NCBI GenBank assembly: GCA_964467175.1
Contig: CAYXNY010000029.1
Coordinates: forward strand, 1 to 10,470
Length of the DNA stretch: 10,470 nucleotides
Reading direction: 5' to 3'
DNA from: JAWAFD01 sp964467175
Lineage (GTDB): Archaea > Micrarchaeota > Micrarchaeia > Anstonellales > J096
The notes under the pieces are model-generated. The model saw only the letters and a program-made list of their open reading frames with translations. It was not told the DNA's origin and did not search any database. Shown here piece by piece: positions 1 to 5,976 of this stretch. The position numbers were made by a program, and so were the translations under genes. How positions within the stretch are numbered: the first letter of the stretch is position 1; each line of letters begins with the position of its first letter.

Positions 1-750
1 AAGTACGGGATAAAGGGAGGGAATATTTTGCTATATGGCCCTCCTGGATGTGGAAAGAGTTTGATCGCAGAGGCAATTGCAGGAGAGCTTGGAACAAAGG
101 TTATAAAGGTTGATATAGCAGAGATACTGAGTATGTATGTAGGGAATGCTGAGAAAAACATGAAAGCGATATTTGAAAAAGCTGAAGAAAATCAGCCATG
201 TATTCTTATTTTTGATGAACTGGAAGGGCTGGGAGGAATAAGGGAATCTAGGATATGCAATGTTGGTTTGGTTGACCAGTTTGTAAAAGAGCTTGATGAG
301 ATTAAAAAGAAGAAATTGGATGTGCTTGTGATAGGAACAACAAACATGCCATGGATGGTTGATTCTGCTGTTGCAAGAAGATTTAGCGGCATTGTTTACA
401 TCCCAGAACCTGATGAGGAGACAAGAAAAGAGCTTTTTAAATACTATACGAAGAACCTCCCTGTTGAAGGGTTAGATTTTGAGGAATTGGCAAGAAAAAC
501 TGAGGGGATGGCATCCTCAAACATAGAGAACATATGCAAAAAGGCTGCCCTTTTTGCTTACAGGGATGCATTGGAAGGAAGGGAAAGAGAGATAAGGATG
601 GAGGATTTTAAGGAGGCATTAAAAGAAGAGAGGTCTGCTGTTCAACTATGGAAAGAACAGAGCAAAAACTATGTTATAGGCCCTATGTTCAAGGAGCTGG
701 GTTTAAGAGAGGAAAGAAAAGAAAAAAAAGAGGAAGGAATGTACGGGTAG
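1..750 (+). CDS. Single-ring AAA+ ATPase, C-terminal part (5' end outside the window)
   Basis: The frame is open from base 1, so the N-terminal part lies to the left; a TTG at 28 falls inside the ATPase core and is not the start. The 249 visible residues form one AAA module plus its C-terminal lid. Walker A is GPPGCGKS (visible residues 13-20), the pore-loop-like segment is MYVGNAEKN, Walker B is ILIFDE followed by LEGL rather than the usual IDAI, and sensor 1 is the Asn of IGTTN. The second region of homology is reduced to SAVARRFSGIVYIPEPDEETR, without the usual RPGRFD. The lid contains GMASSNIENICKKAALFAYRDAL. After a Lys/Glu-rich tail the protein ends in MYG, a hydrophobic-Tyr-X terminus like that of proteasome-docking ATPases. 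Such ATPases unfold or remodel proteins using ATP; the substrate is unknown. Rows sampled by eye are AT-richer (about 40% GC) than neighbouring genes (about 50% or more). The AAA assignment is firm; the subfamily (Cdc48/PAN-like or Vps4-like) is not. Confidence 0.9.
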   Translation, partial: KYGIKGGNILLYGPPGCGKSLIAEAIAGELGTKVIKVDIAEILSMYVGNAEKNMKAIFEKAEENQPCILIFDELEGLGGIRESRICNVGLVDQFVKELDEIKKKKLDVLVIGTTNMPWMVDSAVARRFSGIVYIPEPDEETRKELFKYYTKNLPVEGLDFEELARKTEGMASSNIENICKKAALFAYRDALEGREREIRMEDFKEALKEERSAVQLWKEQSKNYVIGPMFKELGLREERKEKKEEGMYG

Positions 751-851
751 GGTCTAGGATTTTCTACTCTTTTATTGGAAAGATAGAGAAAAACAAAACT
801 AGTCTTTCTCCCCTTCTGTTTTTTTAAATTTTATCCACCAAGATATTCTGT
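751..851 (+). promoter_or_regulatory. Intergenic terminator/promoter region ahead of the epimerase gene
   Basis: This 101-base gap is AT-rich and holds no gene that I can support. A six-base inverted repeat (GAGAAA at 786-791, TTTCTC at 805-810) precedes a run of seven T at 819-825, which could end the upstream transcript. The same tract continues into TTTTTAAATTTTAT (821-834), a TATA-like box centred about 24 nt before the ATG at 852. That spacing fits a leaderless archaeal transcript. No Shine-Dalgarno sequence is seen before the ATG. The terminator call is weak; the promoter call is moderate. Confidence 0.45.
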
Positions 852-1730
852 ATGATTTACATAACCGGAGCGAGCGGAAGGCTGGGAAAACGCTTGCTGG
901 AGGTGTTTCCAAAGGCCCTTCCTCTCTCAAGAAAGCCCATCCTTGGGAGAAAGAGCATTTTGACGAACTATAGCAGGGGCCAGCTTGAAAAAATTTTGAA
1001 GAAAAATGATGTTGTTCTGCATGCCGCAGGAAGCATGGATTTTGAAAACGAAGCAGAGCTGAGAAAAGGGAACGTGGAAATCGCCGAGAACCTTGCCGAA
1101 GCGCTTCCGGAAGGAAAAATAATATACGCATCAACCATAGCTGTTTATGGAAAAAAACTTGCTGAGATTCCGGCTGATGAATATACGGAGCTCAAACCTG
1201 ACTCTGCGTACGCGCGGGCAAAACTAGAAGCAGAGAATATTATCCTTAATAAAAACAGCTGGAATGTCGCCCTTAGGATAGCAACGATCTACGGGCCAGA
1301 GTACGAAGATTATTTTAAAATAATAAAACTCATTGATAAAGGAAAGATGATTATTTTCGGAAATGGAGAGAACAGGATTCCGTTCGTCCATGTGGAGGAT
1401 GTTGCGTATGCATTCAAGCTCGCGTATGAAAAGAACGCGCATGGGATATACATACTCTCCGGAAAAGCCGAAAAACAGAAGGAGATATATGCTTATGTTG
1501 CAAAAGCGCTCGGAAAAAAACCTCCTTGGCTAAGCCTGCCGCCAAAGATCGCAAAAACACTTGCGGGCTGGGCTGGGATAAAATTCACGGATGAGCATTT
1601 TGACATCCTTTCTTCTGACAGGGTTTTTGATTTTGCAAAAGCATATAACGAGCTTGGGTTTTCGCCGAGAAGCCTTTGGAAAGGCCTGGACGAGATGGTG
1701 GCTGTTTACAAAAACAAATATAAACATTGA
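852..1730 (+). CDS. NAD(P)-dependent epimerase/dehydratase family protein (extended SDR)
   Basis: This 292-residue protein is a complete extended short-chain dehydrogenase/reductase, the usual length for sugar-nucleotide epimerases and related enzymes. The N-terminal Rossmann fold starts at once with MIYITGASGRLG, giving the dinucleotide-binding GxxGxxG motif at residues 6-12. DVVLHAAG (53-60), then STIAVYG (94-100) with the active-site Ser/Thr, and YARAK (120-124) supply the catalytic Tyr and Lys. RIATIYGPE (142-150) and RIPFVHVEDVAYA (175-187) are typical of the family. The C-terminal substrate half is poorly conserved, so the substrate (sugar nucleotide, sterol-like or other) cannot be read off. 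The start is the ATG at 852: it gives the right N-terminus and lies about 24 nt after a TATA-like box. The stop is 13-22 nt before the lipid gene that follows, so co-transcription is plausible; a role in lipid or glycolipid synthesis would be inference. Confidence 0.88.
   Translation: MIYITGASGRLGKRLLEVFPKALPLSRKPILGRKSILTNYSRGQLEKILKKNDVVLHAAGSMDFENEAELRKGNVEIAENLAEALPEGKIIYASTIAVYGKKLAEIPADEYTELKPDSAYARAKLEAENIILNKNSWNVALRIATIYGPEYEDYFKIIKLIDKGKMIIFGNGENRIPFVHVEDVAYAFKLAYEKNAHGIYILSGKAEKQKEIYAYVAKALGKKPPWLSLPPKIAKTLAGWAGIKFTDEHFDILSSDRVFDFAKAYNELGFSPRSLWKGLDEMVAVYKNKYKH
1714..1726 (+). promoter_or_regulatory. Possible internal TATA box for the GGGPS gene
   Basis: The last codons of the epimerase gene contain the TATA-like string ACAAATATAAACA, centred near 1720. 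It lies about 24 nt before the GTG at 1744 and 33 nt before the ATG at 1753. It could drive separate transcription of GGGPS, but AT-rich Lys/Tyr codons (KNKYKH) explain the string equally well. Confidence 0.25.
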
Positions 1731-1752
1731 TGAATAAAAAACAGTGGTAGGT

Positions 1753-2517
1753 ATGGGAAGGGTTGAAGAGTATATAAAGGAGAGTATTGAAAAAAAGGGC
1801 GGGCTGCTTTTTGCTGTAATAGACCCGTTGGATTACAAAAAACCTGAAGATGCTGTCAAAACGGCTTTTAATGCAGGCGAAGCAGGAGCGGATATCATTC
1901 TCGTTGGTGGCTCCACAGGGGTGCAGGGAGAACTTCTGGACAATGCGGTGAAGGAGATAAAAAATAAAGTAAGCGTTCCTGTTGTCCTCTTCCCCGGAAA
2001 CATCGCAACGATTACTAGACACGCGGATGCTCTTTATTTCATGTCCCTTCTCAATTCGCGGAACCCGTACTGGATAACAAGGGCGCAGATGCTTGCGGCA
2101 CCGGTAGTCAAAAAATACGGGATAGAGGCCCTGCCTACCGGATATGTTGTTGTTGAGCCCGGCGGAACCGTTGGTGTTGTTGGGGAGGTTGAGCTTATAC
2201 CTAGGGAAAAGCCGAAGCTTGCGGCGGCATACGCGATGGCTGCAGAGCTTATGGGGTTCAGATTTTTTATAACAGACGCCGGATCAAACCCAAAAACAGG
2301 CCATGTCCCGCTTGAGATGGTATCCGCTGTAAGGGAGGCTATCTCCATCCCATACGTTGTTGCCGGCGGGATAAAAACTCCAGAAGAGGCAAAAAACGTT
2401 ATAAAAGCCGGCGCTGATGCTGTACAGGTAGGAACTGCCTTTGAAGAAGATGGAAATAGGGAAAAAATAGAAAAAATGGTTAGGGCGATAAGGGAAGGAG
2501 CAAAACTTCGCCGGTGA
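1753..2517 (+). CDS. Geranylgeranylglyceryl phosphate synthase (GGGPS, group II, PcrB-like family)
   Basis: GGGPS joins geranylgeranyl diphosphate to sn-glycerol-1-phosphate, the first committed step of archaeal ether-lipid synthesis. The 254-residue TIM barrel matches the family in order: LLFAVIDP (18-25, Asp24 as likely Mg ligand), ILVGGSTGVQG (49-59), VVLFPGN (77-83), ADALYFMSLLNSRNPYW (91-107), GYVVVEPGGTVGVVGEV (130-146), AGSN (176-179), YVVAGGI (201-207) and GADAVQVGTAF (220-230). The usual Tyr-Leu-Glu of the phosphate-loop strand reads Ile-Thr-Asp here (173-175), which is unusual. The start was set at ATG 1753 because it gives the normal MGRVEEYIKES N-terminus and has GGTAGGT just ahead; the GTG at 1744 would add three residues and suit a leaderless start. 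Its last 38 bases overlap the end of the convergent minus-strand gene. Confidence 0.92.
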   Translation: MGRVEEYIKESIEKKGGLLFAVIDPLDYKKPEDAVKTAFNAGEAGADIILVGGSTGVQGELLDNAVKEIKNKVSVPVVLFPGNIATITRHADALYFMSLLNSRNPYWITRAQMLAAPVVKKYGIEALPTGYVVVEPGGTVGVVGEVELIPREKPKLAAAYAMAAELMGFRFFITDAGSNPKTGHVPLEMVSAVREAISIPYVVAGGIKTPEEAKNVIKAGADAVQVGTAFEEDGNREKIEKMVRAIREGAKLRR

Positions 2518-4183
2518 AAGCGTCCCTTCTAACCTTGTTCTCTACAAACCATTTGTTAAGCCCGGGTGGAATATCTAATATCCTTCCTGTTTTTAGGCTG
2601 TGGATCAAGATTACAAAATTCAATTTTCCGTCTGTTTTCTCCTTTATCCTCTTCTCCTGCTCCCTCCCAACCTCCTCAAGCACAAGATAGGAAAATAACT
2701 CGCTCCCAACATCCTCTTTTTTATAGCCCATCTCAGAGAGGGCCTTCTCAACGGCCTCCGCAGCCGGCATGTAGAGCTGATACGCAGGCTCTCCGGATAC
2801 CACAGTGCTTCTTTTTTTGAGCACGCCCCTTTCGAACATATGCCTGAGGATGTTCTGCATGTTAAGGTTCTTCTCATGGAATATCGCCTTGAAAAGTTTT
2901 TTTGATTCTTCAGAGAGTTGGAGCTCGTCGGCGTAGTTGTCGCTTATCTTTGCGCTTCTCCGCTCGGCGATATCCACAAAGGCTTCAAGAATGCTTTTTG
3001 CCGGAATGCCTGTTTTCTCGTTGAGTTTTTTTATGATTTCCACAATTAGATAATGAATATTTTGGGCCACATTTAAATACCCGCAGTGGGTGTGGAGATA
3101 AATGTCTGTTCTCAATGCATAGTTATGTTTTTCCAGCCTTTCTATCTCCTCATCAGAAGGGATGCCGCCCATTATTTTTGCGACTGAATAGAATTTCGTT
3201 AATTCCTGCTCCCTTGAATCTACGCAGTGGAGGGATTGGGAGAACCTCTTGAACAGCGCTATGTTTGAATAGCTGGTATCGTCAAGATGCCCCTCCAAAG
3301 ACTTTAAATGCCTCATCGCTACCTCGCTTTCTACCCCCATATTTTTTATATACTCCATGAACGCCATAGAGCCTTTTTCTGTTATTACATAGAACTTTCT
3401 TTCGTGCGCCGAGTATACAACAGAAAGAATGGGTATTTGCTTTTCTCCATAGTATAGAACATCGTTGCTGACCCTGTTCCCTGCTTTAACCGCAAGCTCT
3501 ATGAAGCGCCTCTTTCTTTCTTTTATAAGCTCTACAACCTCTTTAAAATTATCCTCTCCCCTGTCTCTCGTCTGCTCGTCATACTTTCCGATAAAAAGAA
3601 TGTAGGGAAGTTTTTCCAAGTTTTTAGTGTGGGAAAGATGCCCGACCATATAAAAAACTTCTGCAAAGTCCGTTTCCGGAACTCCTTTCAAATGCTCCTG
3701 TTTTCTTATGTTTATGCTCGTTCCAAAAACCCCCCCGTACAAAACCATGTTCCTTACTTCAGAGGACGAAGCCCCCAGAATCTCAGAAAGGCCCACGTAC
3801 TCGCTGTTTGATGCGTATATCAAGGTTGGCTCCTGCCCTTTGCTCATGTCTTTAAAACTTTTCAAATGCTCCTCGTATTCCTTTGTTCTTAAGAAATCGT
3901 TTATCTCGGCCAGGAGAAGTTTTTCTTTCTCTCCAAAATTTTTCTTCTTCCTTATGTATGAGAAAATATCATCGCCAATGCCTATTGCTTTTCCCACTTC
4001 CATCAGAAATCTCTCAATCTCGCTGTTTTTATTAATAGAAGGCTTCAGCCTATTCCATATATTTTCAAGAAGCGCAAAACGCGTATACCTTCCTTCAACA
4101 GCGACATCATGGGCCATTCCAATCCTTCTTCCGGCTTTTTCCATGTGGGTTAGTCTGAACTTATTTTCAGATACAAATCCCAT
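2480..4183 (-). CDS. Uncharacterised 567-residue protein with a possible winged-helix segment
   Basis: I do not recognise this family. The protein is long, soluble-looking and charged, with no signal peptide or clear membrane helix. No ATPase, nuclease or protease motif was found. Visible landmarks are a helical N-terminal part (about 1-115), an alpha/beta middle with short hydrophobic strands such as LPYILFIGKY (192-201) and IPILSVVYSA (250-259), and LHTHCGYLN at 363-371, a His/His/Cys cluster that could bind metal. Residues about 395-475 resemble a winged helix: helices ending in MQNILRHMFERGVLKK, then a hairpin-like stretch to AYQLYMP. The tail is again alpha/beta. Start ATG 4183 has AGGTGG (4188-4193) four bases ahead. 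A TATA-like ATTTTTAAACTT (minus strand, about 4217-4228) lies further up. YjbQ ends 46 bases upstream. The final 12 codons and stop overlap the end of the GGGPS gene. Confidence 0.8.
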   Translation of the reverse strand: MGFVSENKFRLTHMEKAGRRIGMAHDVAVEGRYTRFALLENIWNRLKPSINKNSEIERFLMEVGKAIGIGDDIFSYIRKKKNFGEKEKLLLAEINDFLRTKEYEEHLKSFKDMSKGQEPTLIYASNSEYVGLSEILGASSSEVRNMVLYGGVFGTSINIRKQEHLKGVPETDFAEVFYMVGHLSHTKNLEKLPYILFIGKYDEQTRDRGEDNFKEVVELIKERKRRFIELAVKAGNRVSNDVLYYGEKQIPILSVVYSAHERKFYVITEKGSMAFMEYIKNMGVESEVAMRHLKSLEGHLDDTSYSNIALFKRFSQSLHCVDSREQELTKFYSVAKIMGGIPSDEEIERLEKHNYALRTDIYLHTHCGYLNVAQNIHYLIVEIIKKLNEKTGIPAKSILEAFVDIAERRSAKISDNYADELQLSEESKKLFKAIFHEKNLNMQNILRHMFERGVLKKRSTVVSGEPAYQLYMPAAEAVEKALSEMGYKKEDVGSELFSYLVLEEVGREQEKRIKEKTDGKLNFVILIHSLKTGRILDIPPGLNKWFVENKVRRDAFTGEVLLLPLSP

Positions 4184-4229
4184 GCGACCACCTTGTGTTT
4201 TTATTATGTGTCAAAAAGTTTAAAAATAG
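4184..4229 (-). promoter_or_regulatory. Promoter and Shine-Dalgarno of the 567-residue gene; YjbQ 3' end
   Basis: Read on the minus strand, this 46-base gap holds two T-rich tracts (ATTTTTAAACTTTTTG) that could act as a YjbQ terminator, as a TATA box centred near 4222, or both. It ends with AAGGTGGTC (4186-4194), a good match to the archaeal Shine-Dalgarno sequence, positioned correctly for the ATG at 4183. Confidence 0.45.
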
Positions 4230-4646
4230 TTATTCTCCGATCACCTTAACGAGCACCCTTTTTCTTCTCTGCCCGTCGAATTCGCAGTAGAATATCCGCT
4301 CCCACGGACCTAGGTCAAGCTTCCCGTTTGTTATTGCCATCACAACCTGATGGCCCATGAGCTGCCTCCATATATGCGCCGCGGCGTTGTCCTCGCCCAC
4401 ATTGTGCCTGTAATTCGCTTTGTACGGAACAAGCCGCTCGAGCACATCTACAAAATCCTTTTTCAACCCTTCCTCATCATCGTTTACTATCACCGCTGCG
4501 GTTATGTGCATTGGGTTGACGAGAACGAGCCCTTCCTTCACCCCGCTGGCTGAAACAACCTGCTGAACCTTTTCCGTAATCCGAACAAACTCTATCTTGT
4601 TTTTCGTGTTAAACTCCAAGTACTCTGTTTTTGATTTCATGAGCAT
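4230..4646 (-). CDS. yjbQ: YjbQ/UPF0047 family protein (secondary thiamine-phosphate synthase-like)
   Basis: The 138-residue length and motifs fit the compact YjbQ/UPF0047 family, which is found across bacteria and archaea. Conserved parts are LVNPMHITAAVIVND (42-56), RHNVGEDNAAAHI (80-92), LMGHQVVMAITNGKLDLGPWERIFYCEFDG (96-125, seen as several shorter blocks) and the terminal RVLVKVIGE. His47, His81, Asp86 and His91 are the likely metal or active-site residues. E. coli YjbQ shows weak thiamine-phosphate synthase activity in place of ThiE, but the true cellular role of the family is uncertain, so the enzyme name should be held loosely. Two starts are possible, ATG 4646 and ATG 4640 (third codon); neither has a clear Shine-Dalgarno, and TATA-like AT tracts lie at 4661-4680, suggesting a leaderless or short-leader message. 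It is divergent from L41e and 46 bases upstream of the unknown gene. Confidence 0.9.
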   Translation of the reverse strand: MLMKSKTEYLEFNTKNKIEFVRITEKVQQVVSASGVKEGLVLVNPMHITAAVIVNDDEEGLKKDFVDVLERLVPYKANYRHNVGEDNAAAHIWRQLMGHQVVMAITNGKLDLGPWERIFYCEFDGQRRKRVLVKVIGE

Positions 4647-4706
4647 AGAACGATGGGAACATTTAAAAAATATTATATAAAAACAATTTCCTATCGGGTG
4701 ATTCTT
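4647..4706. promoter_or_regulatory. Divergent promoter region between yjbQ and the L41e gene
   Basis: These 60 bases must serve both directions. The AT core ATTTAAAAAATATTATATAAAA (4661-4682, 22 bases, described by position) offers overlapping TATA-like boxes on both strands. The part nearer YjbQ suits yjbQ, at roughly 20-30 nt from its start codons. The part nearer 4677 suits L41e. On the plus strand GGTGAT (4697-4702) is a near-perfect Shine-Dalgarno with four bases before the TTG at 4707. Confidence 0.5.
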
Positions 4707-4820
4707 TTGGGAGCGAAGCCAAGAAAATGGAAGAAGAAGAACAGGATGCGATGGAAGTGGGTAAAGAAAAAAAGAAAAAGACTTAAAAGGAAGATGAAAA
4801 GAAGGGTTGGAGAGCTTTAG
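4707..4820 (+). CDS. rpl41e: Ribosomal protein L41e (eL41), 37 residues, TTG start
   Basis: The 37-codon frame encodes an extremely basic peptide that begins MGAKPRKWKKKNRMRWKW and continues KKKRKRLKRKMKRR to VGEL. The PRKWKKK and RMRWKW blocks are the hallmarks of archaeal L41e; the eukaryotic protein corresponds to the part from the internal Met onward. L41e is a single helix buried in the ribosome near the subunit interface. The TTG at 4707 is preferred over the internal ATG at 4746 because GGTGAT sits four bases before it and because the PRKWKKK block precedes the ATG. Codon use is dominated by AAA, AAG and AGA. The gene is easily missed by automatic annotation because it is short and lacks an ATG. 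It is convergent with Bud32, 22 bases away. Confidence 0.87.
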   Translation: MGAKPRKWKKKNRMRWKWVKKKRKRLKRKMKRRVGEL

Positions 4821-4842
4821 TGTTTAGTTTTTAAAGTATTGT
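4821..4842. terminator. Convergent terminator stretch between L41e and Bud32
   Basis: The 22 bases between the two stop codons are AT-rich (TGTTTAGTTTTTAAAGTATT) and give a T-run on the plus strand (GTTTTT) and a weaker T-tract on the minus strand (CTTTAAAAAC). Archaeal transcription often stops at oligo-T without a hairpin, so this may serve both operons. TGTTTAG occurs at 4821-4827 and again at 4840-4846; I see no clear meaning in that short repeat. Confidence 0.35.
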
Positions 4843-5394
4843 TTAGGTATACCTCGCCCTTTTTCTTATTTCCTCAACTCTTTTCAGCACTGTTTCGCTT
4901 TTTTCGTATTCTGAATACCCTTTTGCAAAATCTTTCTCAAACCCCTTTATCGCCCTCAGCATGGCAAAAACATCATCCGCTTTATCTTCAATCCTGTTTG
5001 AAATAAAGCCAAGGCCAAAATCTATCACATAGAGTTTTTTTCCTTTTTTTATGATGTTCGCCGGCGTAAAATCCCCGTGAATAATGTCGTTTGCATGAAG
5101 CTTTGCAAGAATCCGGCCGAACTCCTCTGCGAGCTCTTCTCTAATTTTCTCCGGCCTTTCCCCTTCTATGAAAGATTCAATTATGGCGTTTTCGCTTACA
5201 GAAAAAACAACGGGCGCATCAACGCCTGCGAGCTTTGCCTTGTGAAGAAGCTTTGCCTCCATTTTTGTCCTCTCAAACCTTACTCTCTTGTCTATCTCCT
5301 TTATTCTGTAGTCCCGGGCGAACCTGTCTTTTACTACTGCATTTTTTCCGAGGAATTTTTTCTTTTCAACCCTCGCCTCAGCCCCCCTCCACAT
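4843..5394 (-). CDS. bud32: Bud32 atypical protein kinase / KEOPS complex subunit
   Basis: Bud32 (PRPK) is the small kinase-fold ATPase of the KEOPS complex, which with Kae1 makes the t6A modification of ANN-decoding tRNAs. The 183-residue length is typical of a stand-alone archaeal Bud32; some archaea carry a Kae1-Bud32 fusion instead. Motifs in order are RGAEA (3-7), VVKDR with the ATP-contacting Lys22, YRIKEIDKRVRFERTKMEAKLL (30-50, family-specific helix, given by position), IESFIEGER (72-80), HGDFTPANI (106-114, catalytic Asp108 and Asn113), IDFGLG (124-129) and the basic tail RKRARY. Start ATG 5394 has AGGTGT at 5400-5405, five bases upstream and overlapping the M50 stop, so translation is probably coupled. 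Kae1, Cgi121 and Pcc1 are not in the window. It is the last gene of the minus-strand run. Confidence 0.94.
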   Translation of the reverse strand: MWRGAEARVEKKKFLGKNAVVKDRFARDYRIKEIDKRVRFERTKMEAKLLHKAKLAGVDAPVVFSVSENAIIESFIEGERPEKIREELAEEFGRILAKLHANDIIHGDFTPANIIKKGKKLYVIDFGLGFISNRIEDKADDVFAMLRAIKGFEKDFAKGYSEYEKSETVLKRVEEIRKRARYT

Positions 5395-5403
5395 ATTCTA
5401 CAC

Positions 5404-5976
5404 CTAAATTAAAAAACAAAGGAATGCGAATATCATTGCAAAAAGCCAGATGTTCCTGTCCCATGCGATCACCTTTGAGCCGTCCAGGGGAAAGAACGGA
5501 AGAAGGTTGAAGAATGCGAGGAACGCGTTTATTTTTGCGCCTATGTATAAAGCGTTGAGCCCTTCAAAGGAAACCGTAAAAAACAGGGCGGAAACGATGA
5601 AAATAAAAAATAAAAAAATGTTTACAAGCGGGCCTGCGATGGAGATCAGGCCGTTCTGCTCCCTGGTAAGAGGCCTGTAAGAGTAGATATAAACTGCACC
5701 CGGGGCTGCAAAAACAAAACCCGCAAAAGACATTAGAAGGGCTATGGCCAAACCGAAAGGCCACATTTTGAATTTCGCTTGGGCTCCGAAAGACCGGGCA
5801 ACAGTTCTATGCCCAAGCTCATGGAAAACAAATCCAACGCCGACCACTGCGATGAATATGAGCATGTATTTTGCAAGCTTCGGCAATTCGGTAAGGATTT
5901 TAGGGCCCGAGAACGCGATCGCAACCGCTAAGCTGAGCACGAGCATTGAAATCAGAATGTCGCGGAGTTCGCTCAA
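5404..5976 (-). CDS. Site-2-protease-type membrane zinc metalloprotease (peptidase M50)
   Basis: This 190-residue polytopic membrane protein has the two M50 signatures. HELGH (52-56) lies within a hydrophobic helix and gives two zinc-ligand His and the catalytic Glu. FNLLPFFPLDG (156-166) supplies the third zinc ligand, Asp165. GPLVN at 115-119 is also typical. Hydrophobic segments sit at about 8-23, 36-53, 75-95, 112-134, 148-163 and 176-190, so it is a minimal core without a PDZ domain. Such proteases cut substrates inside the membrane, releasing regulators or clearing membrane peptides. The start is TTG 5976, sharing TTGA with the preceding gene's stop, and AGGTGA (5983-5988) six bases ahead supports it. 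Its position directly after a two-helix membrane protein and Cdc48 hints at membrane protein turnover; the substrate is unknown. Confidence 0.92.
   Translation of the reverse strand: MSELRDILISMLVLSLAVAIAFSGPKILTELPKLAKYMLIFIAVVGVGFVFHELGHRTVARSFGAQAKFKMWPFGLAIALLMSFAGFVFAAPGAVYIYSYRPLTREQNGLISIAGPLVNIFLFFIFIVSALFFTVSFEGLNALYIGAKINAFLAFFNLLPFFPLDGSKVIAWDRNIWLFAMIFAFLCFLI

Noticed and set aside
28..30. TTG at 28 as start of the first gene
   Set aside because: The frame is open to base 1 and the TTG lies just before Walker A in the core strand, so starting there would remove an essential part of the fold.
777..810. Strong hairpin terminator after the first gene
   Set aside because: Only a six-base A/T-heavy inverted repeat with a 13-base loop is present; the T-run alone is the better candidate signal.
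1585..2022. Minus-strand open frame (145 codons) across the epimerase/GGGPS junction
   Set aside because: Both plus-strand genes here have convincing conserved motifs; the antisense product has none.
3708..4223. Plus-strand open frame (171 codons) opposite the 567-residue gene
   Set aside because: Ser/Phe-rich, no motif and no ribosome-binding site; the minus-strand gene has a strong Shine-Dalgarno and full-length frame.
4746..4820. ATG 4746 as the L41e start
   Set aside because: The archaeal PRKWKKK block lies upstream in frame, and a Shine-Dalgarno is positioned for TTG 4707, not for this ATG.
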